Shown here: one piece after another, positions 1-6,015 of the stretch
How the letters are laid out: each line of letters begins with the position of its first letter
How positions within the stretch are numbered: the stretch's first letter is position 1
Origin: Methanobacterium sp.
GTDB taxonomy: Archaea > Methanobacteriota > Methanobacteria > Methanobacteriales > Methanobacteriaceae
Direction of reading: 5' to 3'
Length of the DNA: 6,346 bases
NCBI GenBank assembly: GCA_021372715.1
Contig: JAJFTX010000062.1
Coordinates: 1 to 6,346 of the forward strand
Notes under the pieces: model-generated
Databases searched by the model: none
Told to the model about the DNA's origin: nothing
The model's input: only the letters and a program-made list of their open reading frames with translations
Made by a program: the position numbers and the translations under genes

Positions 1-266
1 TTAAGTTTATATGCTTTCTTATTTTTTAAAATATTAAAGTAGATTCTGTTTAACTGTATTGAATATTCCGGAGCAGGATATAACTCCTGATTACCTCCAT
101 CGATGCTACAGATTTTCCTTGAAGATGTATTGTTCGTAATCTGGTGAAAATTTTCCTTATGAAAGGGAAATGTATCATAATTTTCTCTACTAAAAAAAGG
201 ATTTCCCATCTCTCTTCGAGTAATATCAGAACTTAAAATCTCGGCTATTTCTTTAATACTCTTAAT
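1..266 (-). CDS. nurA: NurA-like DNA repair nuclease, N-terminal part (runs off the left edge)
   Basis: The minus strand is open from about 266 to the window edge and encodes at least 88 residues of a nuclease of the NurA type, which in archaea works with the HerA translocase in 5'-end resection of double-strand breaks. The key signature is CSIDGGNQELYPAPEYSIQ at about residues 50-68: the DGG Asp is the expected metal-binding residue of NurA motif I, followed by a conserved LNRIYFNI strand. The later catalytic residues lie outside the window. The start is uncertain. The reading frame has no ATG, GTG or TTG before the ATG at 207-209, yet the sequence before that Met (SIKEIAEILSSDITRRE) looks coding. 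A GGAGG at 274-278 points to ATT (264-266) or ATC (267-269) as the start. It lies downstream of the MFS gene on the same strand. Family assignment rests on remembered motif similarity. A gene that has lost its start codon is the alternative. Confidence 0.62.
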   Translation of the reverse strand, partial: MKSIKEIAEILSSDITRREMGNPFFSRENYDTFPFHKENFHQITNNTSSRKICSIDGGNQELYPAPEYSIQLNRIYFNILKNKKAYKL

Positions 267-273
267 GATATAG

Positions 274-278
274 CCTCC
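274..278 (-). promoter_or_regulatory. Shine-Dalgarno of the NurA-like gene
   Basis: The minus strand reads GGAGG here, a strong match to the archaeal anti-Shine-Dalgarno. It sits 4 bases before an in-frame ATC and 7 bases before an in-frame ATT, with no standard start codon at that distance. This is the main argument that translation starts near 264-269 and not at the ATG 19 codons further in. Confidence 0.55.
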
Positions 279-288
279 AATTACAGGC

Positions 289-298
289 TTTATATATT
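289..298 (-). promoter_or_regulatory. TATA-like box upstream of the NurA-like gene
   Basis: The minus strand reads AATATATAAA. With the usual archaeal spacing of about 26 bases, transcription would begin near 268, which would leave out the GGAGG at 274-278. Either the true box lies slightly upstream (A/T-rich up to about 311) or the gene is read from an upstream promoter. Composition is very A/T-rich, so a chance match is possible. Confidence 0.35.
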
Positions 299-304
299 TT
301 ATTT

Positions 305-336
305 AAAAAATTCATTAATAACTATTTTTGTTATTA
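305..336 (-). terminator. Hairpin plus T-run after the MFS gene
   Basis: About 14 bases past the MFS stop codon the minus strand has a perfect 7-bp inverted repeat (316-322 with 330-336, arms TAATAAC/GTTATTA, 7-base loop). Five bases later comes a run of six T (305-310). Archaeal termination relies mainly on T-runs, so the run may matter more than the weak A/T stem. It would separate the MFS gene from the NurA-like gene. Confidence 0.35.
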
Positions 337-349
337 TTGACTGATTATA

Positions 350-1762
350 TTAACCATTCTCTTCTTGATAACTCTTCCCATCTCCCCTCTTCCAAGATGA
401 ATAGATACCCACTAAACAAATAATGGTGAAGACTATGAAACATATGTGAATACTATTTAGAAGTGCAGGATATTGGTCTGGTGTTATCTGAACTCTTCCT
501 ATATATAGTGAGAAAATTAGGGTGGCTATACCTATACTCATGGTCTGTCCAATAAGTCTCATGGTACTTACCGTGGCGGATGCCACACCGTAAAATCTTC
601 TTTTCACTGATCCCATGATGACGTTGGTATTGGGTGATGAAAAGAGTCCGAATCCCAAACCCAGGATGGCCAAGCTGATAGTTATAAGCGGGATACTGGT
701 GTTGTTGTCTAAAAATGCCAGAGTAAATATTCCCAATGTAACTGTTATCATTCCCAATGTGGCTATTTTTCGGGCATCATAACGATCAGACATGCGTCCT
801 GCCATAGGCGCAACTATAGCCATCAATATGGGTTGAGCTACTAGGATAAATCCAGCTGCTTGTGGTTCAAGCCCTTTGATGAATTGTAAGTAGTAACTTA
901 AAAGCAAGGTTACTGCAAATGTGGCCATATAATTGATTAGGGCTGCAAGACTGGAGTAAGTGAATGTGGTATTCTGACTGAATAACCTAACATTAAATAC
1001 AGGACTATCCACTTTCAACTCCCAGCGTATGAATGCCAGCAATCCACCTATACCTAATATGAGCAGAATTATCCCAGTAAGATTTGGTAGTTCTGTAAAA
1101 CCATACATAATAAAAAGGAGACCTATACTGTAGAAAATTGATCCTAAAATGTCGAATTTTTCACCGGCACATTCAATCCATTCAACTTTAAGCTTCCAAA
1201 ATATTAAAATCATCACCAATATTCCGAATGGAATCATTAGGGCAAATAAACTTCTCCAACCCAAATATTGGGTCATCAAACCGCCCAGTACCGGACCAAA
1301 AGATAATCCTACATAAACTGCTGCAATATTGATTCCTATGGCCTTCCCTCTCTCCCGGGGAGGATATACTGAAGTGAGAATCGCTAACCCTGTAACAAAT
1401 ATCATGGCCGATCCAATTCCCTGAATAACCCGAAACACAATCAATGATATGGTCGAAGGAGCTAAAGCACAGAGAAGTGATGCAATGGTGAAAGTTATTA
1501 TACCATAGGTAAATATCTTCTTTCTTCCATATATATCACAAATCCGGCCAAAAGGAACTGCGAATATTGCTGCTGCTAAAAGAAATCCATTGGTAACCCA
1601 ATTTAAAAGGATTGCATCAGCTCCAAAGTTAGCACCAATCAGAGGGAGTGCTATGTTAACTGATGATCCCATGAATGGTGTAAAAAATGAGGCTATACTT
1701 GCTACCAGTAAAGCAGCTAATTTAATTCCCTCATCTGTACCTTGAATTTTATTTTCAGCCAT
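350..1762 (-). CDS. MFS exporter, DHA2 (EmrB/QacA-like) family
   Basis: A 470-residue, highly hydrophobic membrane protein with about 14 predicted transmembrane helices, the length and topology of the drug:H+ antiporter-2 group of the major facilitator superfamily. Visible signatures are motif A between TM2 and TM3 (GRICDIYGRKK, residues 72-82), motif B in TM4 (RVIQGIGSA, 111-119), antiporter motif C in TM5 (GPVLGG, 156-161, followed by GWRSLF), and a second motif A-like loop in the C-terminal half (AGRMSDRYDARK, 331-342). In TM1 the usual Asp of the DHA2 motif (D..VN.ALP) is replaced: it reads FMGSSVNIALP, so proton coupling or substrate charge preference may differ from QacA. It probably exports a small hydrophobic compound; the substrate cannot be told. 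The ATG at 1760-1762 has no Shine-Dalgarno, and a TATA-like box at 1790-1800 would give a leader of only a few bases. It lies 44 bases downstream of the phosphatase gene. Confidence 0.92.
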   Translation of the reverse strand: MAENKIQGTDEGIKLAALLVASIASFFTPFMGSSVNIALPLIGANFGADAILLNWVTNGFLLAAAIFAVPFGRICDIYGRKKIFTYGIITFTIASLLCALAPSTISLIVFRVIQGIGSAMIFVTGLAILTSVYPPRERGKAIGINIAAVYVGLSFGPVLGGLMTQYLGWRSLFALMIPFGILVMILIFWKLKVEWIECAGEKFDILGSIFYSIGLLFIMYGFTELPNLTGIILLILGIGGLLAFIRWELKVDSPVFNVRLFSQNTTFTYSSLAALINYMATFAVTLLLSYYLQFIKGLEPQAAGFILVAQPILMAIVAPMAGRMSDRYDARKIATLGMITVTLGIFTLAFLDNNTSIPLITISLAILGLGFGLFSSPNTNVIMGSVKRRFYGVASATVSTMRLIGQTMSIGIATLIFSLYIGRVQITPDQYPALLNSIHICFIVFTIICLVGIYSSWKRGDGKSYQEENG

Positions 1763-1771
1763 AAAATCAAT

Positions 1772-1780
1772 AAAAAAAAA
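1772..1780 (-). terminator. T9 run between phosphatase and MFS genes
   Basis: On the minus strand nine consecutive T lie 26 bases past the phosphatase stop codon and 9 bases before the MFS ATG. Runs of this length are typical archaeal transcription terminators. Because it comes downstream of the proposed MFS box, it would sit at or just before the MFS transcription start, so it could end the upstream transcript without harming MFS expression. No hairpin is needed or seen. Confidence 0.4.
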
Positions 1781-1789
1781 TTTATTAAA

Positions 1790-1800
1790 GAATATTATAC
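1790..1800 (-). promoter_or_regulatory. TATA-like box of the MFS gene
   Basis: The minus strand reads GTATAATATTC. At 26 bases spacing, transcription would start near 1770, leaving a leader of about 8 bases before the ATG at 1762. This agrees with the lack of a Shine-Dalgarno and suggests near-leaderless translation. The box overlaps the second copy of the 9-bp repeat at 1795-1815. Confidence 0.4.
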
Positions 1801-1815
1801 GATTTTTTATACGAT
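1795..1815 (-). repeat. 9-bp tandem repeat across the phosphatase stop codon
   Basis: On the minus strand ATCGTATAA occurs twice with a 12-base period (1807-1815 and 1795-1803), separated by AAA. The first copy encodes the last two residues and stop codon of the phosphatase gene; the second lies just outside the gene and contributes to the TATA-like box of the MFS gene. Confidence 0.8.
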
Positions 1816-3447
1816 GTTATGCTTCTGCAGTAATAGGAGTTCATCGGTGGTGAGTTTCTTTCCATCCCTGAATTTTCGGTAGATCTCCTCTGCCCTTTCT
1901 TTTTCCTGGATGTTCTTCTTCTCACTTATCATGTCTTCTTTATGACGTTCTTTAGCTTTAACCTTATCTAAACTCTTATTTTTACCACGAATCTCTTTTA
2001 AAACTGCTTTAACTTCTTCATGTTTTGCTGAAGCTTTTTCACGTGTGCTTATAAATTTTGCATGGGCATCGTCGGCTTTAGCTCTTATTTCATCTATTTT
2101 CTGGAAGAAAGTAAGCATCTGTTCATGGGTTTCCTGGGCTTGGTCAGATAACTCCACTACACGAGCATGATGTGATTCTGAACGTTCCTTTAGTTCAATT
2201 GCTTCTTTTTTAGTATTTTCATCCTCTTGCATGGTTTGAAGTTTTTTCTGAAGTTCAGTGACCTTTTTTACCAGTTCATTTTCCTTTCGTATATCCAGTA
2301 CCTTAGTTTCTATTGTATGATCCAATTTCTTTATTTCATCCTGGATTTTCATGATGTCTCTTTTTCCAGAAGACCATTCCAATTTTTTCAGTTCCTGGTT
2401 TGTTTCATCCCTCAATTTTTTATATTTTTTAACTTCTTGATTTATTTCATCACGTTGTTTTCTGTAATTCAGGGCTTTATCCAGGATTTCTTTGATGCTA
2501 GAGTTTAGATCATCTCTTAATTGTTTGTGAGTCTTAGCTTCTTCGTTTAGATTATCTCTAACTCGTGTTAAATCTTTGAGATCTTTTTCTAAACGTTTTT
2601 TCTCCCCTAATAATTCACTGAAACTTTTCCCAGCATCTTTGTTAATTTGAGGTTTAGAATCCTTAACTGTGGCAGTTTCTTTGCTTTTAGCATCCCCTTT
2701 AGTGATATCTTCACTTTCATCAGTAGTTTCTTCTGCTTTATTTTCTTTATTATCTTCTGATTCTGTGGGGATTTCTTCCTTGGCATCACTTTTAATGGAT
2801 TCCTTTTCACTTTCTGGTTTTTCTTTTTCAAAAATAGGTAATAATTCTCTTAAATCTTTATTATCAATCACAATATCAGCAACTTCTTTAACTGAGTTTT
2901 TTGCATTAAATGCTACTCCTAAACCTGCTTTTTGGATCATGGGTATGTCATTTGCACCATCACCCACTGCAGCACATTCTTCTGCAGATAAACCTTCATC
3001 ATCAATTAATTTTTGCAAAACTTCAGCCTTAGAACCCTCTACTATAAGAGGTCCGCTTATTTCGCCAGTGATTACTCCGTTTTCCTCATGCAGCATATTA
3101 CAGCATACATAATCCATATCCAGTTCTTTTAAACGTTCAGTTACTATTTCAAAATTACCAGTTATAGTGGCTAACTTGAACCCTCTATTTTTCAGCTCTT
3201 TAATTGTTTCTTCTGTGCCTTCCATTAAAGGCAACTGTTCCACTACTTCTTTGATATCATCTATAGAAGCCCCTTTAAGCAGATTCATTCTTTTTTGAAG
3301 GGATGTTTCAAAGTTTATTTCTCCCTCCATGGCCTGTCTGGTTAGTTTAGAAATTTCTGTTTCTGCATCTACCAGTTTGGCTATTTCATCTATGGCTTCG
3401 CCGTCAATTAGCACGTTATCAAGATCAAATGCAATTAGTTTAATCAA
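1807..3447 (-). CDS. serB: Phosphoserine phosphatase fused to a COG1340-type coiled coil
   Basis: A 546-residue protein, against about 210 for a usual phosphoserine phosphatase. Residues 1-205 form a HAD hydrolase closely resembling the Methanocaldococcus enzyme, which converts O-phosphoserine to serine. Motif I is DLDNVLID (nucleophile D8, acid D10), with E17 and R53 in substrate-binding positions, motif II TITGNF (T96), K140, and motif IV GDGANDI (D163, N166, D167). The catalytic set is complete, though motif II has Thr for Ser and Asn for the second Gly. Residues 208-272 are a Lys/Glu/Ser-rich linker. Residues 275-515 are a long coiled coil resembling the COG1340 family, including RDxxN repeats, an LEW segment and the C-terminal RFRDGKKLT.DELLLLQKH motif. 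The start is TTG at 3445-3447, preceded by GGTGGT; the next Met (residue 40) would delete motif I. It is 33 bases downstream of tbp and probably co-transcribed. Function of the coiled coil is unknown. Confidence 0.9.
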   Translation of the reverse strand: MIKLIAFDLDNVLIDGEAIDEIAKLVDAETEISKLTRQAMEGEINFETSLQKRMNLLKGASIDDIKEVVEQLPLMEGTEETIKELKNRGFKLATITGNFEIVTERLKELDMDYVCCNMLHEENGVITGEISGPLIVEGSKAEVLQKLIDDEGLSAEECAAVGDGANDIPMIQKAGLGVAFNAKNSVKEVADIVIDNKDLRELLPIFEKEKPESEKESIKSDAKEEIPTESEDNKENKAEETTDESEDITKGDAKSKETATVKDSKPQINKDAGKSFSELLGEKKRLEKDLKDLTRVRDNLNEEAKTHKQLRDDLNSSIKEILDKALNYRKQRDEINQEVKKYKKLRDETNQELKKLEWSSGKRDIMKIQDEIKKLDHTIETKVLDIRKENELVKKVTELQKKLQTMQEDENTKKEAIELKERSESHHARVVELSDQAQETHEQMLTFFQKIDEIRAKADDAHAKFISTREKASAKHEEVKAVLKEIRGKNKSLDKVKAKERHKEDMISEKKNIQEKERAEEIYRKFRDGKKLTTDELLLLQKHNIV

Positions 3448-3450
3448 AAG

Positions 3451-3456
3451 ACCACC
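3451..3456 (-). promoter_or_regulatory. Shine-Dalgarno deciding the serB TTG start
   Basis: The minus strand reads GGTGGT, three bases before the TTG at 3445-3447. It fits the GGTG part of the archaeal consensus GGAGGTGATC. There is no ATG, and this TTG keeps the complete HAD motif I, so the site and the protein family agree on the start. Confidence 0.75.
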
Positions 3457-3480
3457 GAGTTTATATTAAAGTAAAAAATA

Positions 3481-4026
3481 TTAAATTAAGTCTAATTCAA
3501 TTAATCGTTCTTTTGTTTTTTCTACACCAAGCTGAGCATCATCAAATGTTTTAGCACCAGTACAAACTACTTTTCCAGATCCAAATAGGAGTAAAACAAC
3601 TTTTGGATCGCTAAGTCTGTATACTAACCCGGGGAATTGTTCTGGCTCGTATTCTGTATTCTCAAGATCAAGGGCTACTGATTCAAGATTTAGGGTTTTG
3701 CCCAGATTGGCCGATGCTACTATATTCTGTATTTTTATTTCAAATTCGTGGGGTATATCAGGATCCAGTGTACGCATCTTATCCACAGCTATATGGATAG
3801 CTTTCTTAGAATCTTCAACTGATTTTGCACCGGTGCAGACTAATTTACCGGATCCGAATATTAAAGCTGCTGTTTTAGGTTCTTTTAATTTATAAACCAA
3901 ACCCGGAAAATTTTCTTGATTATATTCAACACCCTCCAATGCTGGGGCTACGCTAGGAAGTTCTATTGACTTCCCCAGGGTCGCAGAAGCCACTATATTT
4001 TCTACTTTTATTTGCACATCTGTCAT
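3481..4026 (-). CDS. tbp: TATA-box binding protein (TBP)
   Basis: A 181-residue archaeal TBP, the general transcription factor that binds and bends the TATA box and recruits TFB and RNA polymerase. The protein is two direct repeats of about 80 residues (roughly 5-84 and 96-175), offset by 91. Each has INIVASA-like, FPGLVY.L..PK and LFGSGK.VCTGAK blocks. The DNA-intercalating phenylalanines are present in both halves (F40 and F57; F131 and F148), each pair 17 residues apart as in yeast TBP. Length is normal for the family, and the C-terminus (ELDLI) lacks the long acidic tail of some archaeal TBPs. The ATG at 4024-4026 follows GGAGG at 4036-4040 with a 9-base spacer. The upstream region holds a clear TATA box and an inverted repeat, so its own expression may be controlled there. 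Downstream serB follows after 33 bases on the same strand. Confidence 0.98.
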   Translation of the reverse strand: MTDVQIKVENIVASATLGKSIELPSVAPALEGVEYNQENFPGLVYKLKEPKTAALIFGSGKLVCTGAKSVEDSKKAIHIAVDKMRTLDPDIPHEFEIKIQNIVASANLGKTLNLESVALDLENTEYEPEQFPGLVYRLSDPKVVLLLFGSGKVVCTGAKTFDDAQLGVEKTKERLIELDLI

Positions 4027-4035
4027 AATTCAATT

Positions 4036-4040
4036 CCTCC
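4036..4040 (-). promoter_or_regulatory. Shine-Dalgarno of tbp
   Basis: The minus strand reads GGAGG, 9 bases before the tbp ATG at 4024-4026. It is a strong match, slightly wide in spacing, and confirms the start. Confidence 0.8.
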
Positions 4041-4079
4041 AGACTAAGTTCATTATCGTAATATTTACATTTTCTAATA

Positions 4080-4130
4080 AATTCTATAATAATGTAAAAA
4101 AAGTGTTATAATTACACATATTATAGAATT
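4080..4130. repeat. Inverted repeat in the tbp leader
   Basis: The arms AATTCTATAAT (4080-4090) and ATTATAGAATT (4120-4130) are perfect 11-bp complements. After one bulged base (4091) the pairing continues for four more pairs (ATGT 4092-4095 with ACAT 4116-4119), giving a 15-bp stem around a 20-base interior. If the TATA box at 4161-4171 is used, the repeat begins a few bases after the transcription start and lies wholly in the tbp 5' leader. It could be an operator dyad or an mRNA hairpin. All bases but two pairs are A/T, so chance cannot be excluded. Confidence 0.6.
4096..4117 (-). terminator. Attenuator-like small dyad plus T7 inside the tbp leader
   Basis: On the minus strand a short dyad (GTGT at 4114-4117 with ACAC at 4103-4106, AT pairs inside, one T/T mismatch) is followed directly by seven T (4096-4102). 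It sits inside the larger inverted repeat and shares bases 4116-4117 with the large stem, so the two structures exclude each other. It may instead end transcription arriving from the glycosyltransferase gene. The stem is weak. Confidence 0.3.
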
Positions 4131-4160
4131 AAGATTAGTTTTGATAAGATTTGTATTTAT

Positions 4161-4171
4161 TTATATATAAA
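4161..4171 (-). promoter_or_regulatory. TATA box of tbp
   Basis: The minus strand reads TTTATATATAA, the best archaeal TATA match in the window. The expected transcription start is near 4140, giving a leader of about 113 bases before the tbp ATG, unusually long for an archaeal mRNA. The bases just upstream (AGTTGC) are not the purine-rich BRE expected for TFB contact. Two weaker TATAAAT-like boxes lie further upstream near 4195-4214, and the rest of 4172-4296 shows nothing clear. Confidence 0.6.
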
Positions 4172-4296
4172 GCAACTGAGATTTCATGGTATTCATTTAT
4201 AAACAATTTATAATAAACCTATTAAACTAACTTAAATTTTACTTAGGTTCCTATTAATTATTTTTTCTGTGAAATAACATATTTAATTCATTTTCT

Positions 4297-5994
4297 TTAT
4301 AAATCCCTCTCATAAATAGAGATAGTTTCATAGGAGTAAATGATATGATAACCCGGTATATGGGGGCTGGTGGAATAGGCATCAATATAATAATACACAT
4401 TTTTTCCCCTTAGATAGTTTGAAAATGATTCCATATCCACATATAAACGGGGAACTCCGAATCTTACTTCTTTTTTTAGGCACCAGGATGCACCAGGGTC
4501 GTAGTTGGAATATATTTCTTTTTCTTGGTAGTGAGGATCATATTCTTTTAACCAGTTGCAGGCTGTTTGTAAATAAAATCCATAGCCTTCTTGATTTACA
4601 TGACCAATATATGTTGCTGTGGAATAAGATAGTAATATTATACCCACCGCCAAATATATTGCTGATTTTAGATGTTTTTTACTAATCCTGGTTTGGAATT
4701 TTTCTATCAACGAACTTAAAGCAAGTAGTATGAAGTAGGCCAGCGCAGGTAACATGGTGATGAAATATCTATCCTCCTTTAGGGGTATTATACTGTGGAA
4801 TATGAAAAATGATCCAATCCAGGACAGGAAGAGGAAATCTATCTTCAAATTTTTATCATCCCGTCCTTTGAGAATGTTGTAACCAGTGTATAGAATACTT
4901 AGAAATAAGAGTTCACATAACATGTAGGGCATATAATTGAAACTAAAAATTCCACATATTATCAGTATTATAAATATAAGCAGTTTGATTCCTGTTTTTC
5001 TATTTTTAAAATCAGTTTCTTTTAATCTATTTTTTAAAATGGAATATAGATATATTCCTAATCCTATTATTAATATCACCACTATGATATAGGATAAAAT
5101 AGTTGGATATCCTCTAAATGGACTTTGAAGAATCCCATAAACACCCGTTAATGGTCCGACGGAGATATAGTTTAATATATTATTTAAAAAATATAGTTTT
5201 AGGGGATTGTAACCCAAATCATTTACTGATGCTCCCGAACCTAGTAGAGTGGATGTGAATATATTTATGAAAGGTAGAAAATTACCCAGTTTAATATAAA
5301 CATATATTAAAAAAGGCACGATAACCGCCAATCCAGCTAATACACCTACAGCGATATTTTTCAAATTTTGAAAGAATTCTTTATTTATTAATAGGTATAA
5401 TAGCAAAGGAAATATCAAAATGGCAGAAGTATATCTAGCTAAAAATGCCAGGGCAAAGAGTGGAAAAACTAGATATAAGAATCTTTTATCCTTATTAACT
5501 CCTAAAATTAGAGTATAAATAGTTAATATAGAAAATAACATACCAGGAACATCTATACCTCCCGAAACGGCCCATGCAAAAATAAGGGGGAATGATAAAA
5601 AGATCAAAATACCTGTGAAACTCTGCACTTCATCAAAACGTTCTTTAAATATTAGATAAAGACTTAAAACTCCGATTATGAAAATAACCCCATCTAATAC
5701 AAATAAAACATGTTCTGAGATTAAGCCAGCTCTAAATATGAGTGAAGTTAAAAAGGGCATCAGTGGTGATAAATATACCACACTCAGGTTTCCCACAGGT
5801 ATACCAGCGAACATAAGCGCATTATTTAGATATACATGGATATCATAATAAAAAACACCTAAAAAGAACTGCTTTTCTAATAGAAAACCCGTCCAAACTA
5901 CCATAAATAATGTTAAGATAACCAATGGATTTAGAAAAATATTCTTCAATCTAGAACAATCAACTAGGCCTTTCAAATTCTCACCTTGAAACAT
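4297..5994 (-). CDS. GT-C membrane glycosyltransferase, family 39/ArnT-like
   Basis: A 565-residue integral membrane protein with about 12 hydrophobic segments spread over residues 22-462 and a soluble C-terminal part of about 100 residues. This is the build of GT-C enzymes (protein O-mannosyltransferase/ArnT type), which move a sugar from a polyprenyl-phosphate carrier to an acceptor on the outer face of the membrane. Supporting signs are an acidic first loop after TM1 (YYDIHVYLNNA, D51 as candidate catalytic base), GGIDVP at 145-150, FLARYTS at 184-190, and the KEDRYF block at 406-411 before a late helix. Donor and acceptor are unknown; surface protein, pseudomurein or lipid glycosylation are possible. 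The ATG at 5992-5994 has no Shine-Dalgarno. An in-frame TTG at codon 7 (5974-5976) does have one, so the protein may be six residues shorter. It is divergent from the gene at 6158. Confidence 0.82.
   Translation of the reverse strand: MFQGENLKGLVDCSRLKNIFLNPLVILTLFMVVWTGFLLEKQFFLGVFYYDIHVYLNNALMFAGIPVGNLSVVYLSPLMPFLTSLIFRAGLISEHVLFVLDGVIFIIGVLSLYLIFKERFDEVQSFTGILIFLSFPLIFAWAVSGGIDVPGMLFSILTIYTLILGVNKDKRFLYLVFPLFALAFLARYTSAILIFPLLLYLLINKEFFQNLKNIAVGVLAGLAVIVPFLIYVYIKLGNFLPFINIFTSTLLGSGASVNDLGYNPLKLYFLNNILNYISVGPLTGVYGILQSPFRGYPTILSYIIVVILIIGLGIYLYSILKNRLKETDFKNRKTGIKLLIFIILIICGIFSFNYMPYMLCELLFLSILYTGYNILKGRDDKNLKIDFLFLSWIGSFFIFHSIIPLKEDRYFITMLPALAYFILLALSSLIEKFQTRISKKHLKSAIYLAVGIILLSYSTATYIGHVNQEGYGFYLQTACNWLKEYDPHYQEKEIYSNYDPGASWCLKKEVRFGVPRLYVDMESFSNYLRGKNVYYYIDAYSTSPHIPGYHIIYSYETISIYERDL
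5981..5987 (-). promoter_or_regulatory. Internal Shine-Dalgarno favouring a TTG start for the glycosyltransferase
   Basis: The minus strand reads AAGGTGA, four bases before an in-frame TTG at 5974-5976 (codon 7 of the longer reading). The layout matches the serB TTG start (GGTGGT, three bases, TTG), whereas the ATG at 5992-5994 has only A/T sequence before it. Confidence 0.5.
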
Positions 5995-6015
5995 ATTAAA
6001 TTAATAAAACAGCCA

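Noticed and set aside
2227..2508. 93-residue Phe-rich open frame on the plus strand
   Set aside because: Phe/Ile-rich antisense of the Lys/Glu-rich coiled coil; a shadow, not a membrane protein gene.
2607..2831. 74-residue Lys-rich open frame on the minus strand inside serB
   Set aside because: Shifted frame of the low-complexity linker; serB itself is continuous and conserved on both sides.
2669..3112. 147-residue open frame on the plus strand antisense to serB
   Set aside because: It lies entirely opposite the conserved phosphatase domain and linker, has Ser/Leu-rich composition typical of a reverse frame of Lys/Glu codons, and no ribosome binding site.
3461..3478. TATA-like TTTAATATAA and a T6 run between tbp and serB on the minus strand
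   Set aside because: A start 26 bases downstream would fall inside serB after its TTG, so the box cannot serve serB; six T without other support is too weak to call a terminator.
3698..3895. 65-residue plus-strand open frame opposite tbp
   Set aside because: Antisense shadow of the highly conserved TBP repeats.
3481..4026. Internal repeat in tbp as a possible gene duplication event
   Set aside because: The two-repeat structure is the normal architecture of every TBP and is not a local duplication.
4195..4214. Direct repeat of ATTTATA in the region upstream of tbp
   Set aside because: Seven A/T bases repeated in a very A/T-rich region is expected by chance; noted only as weak TATA-like alternatives.
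4419..4685. 88-residue plus-strand open frame opposite the glycosyltransferase 3' end
   Set aside because: Overlaps coding sequence of the conserved C-terminal part on the other strand and has no initiation signal.
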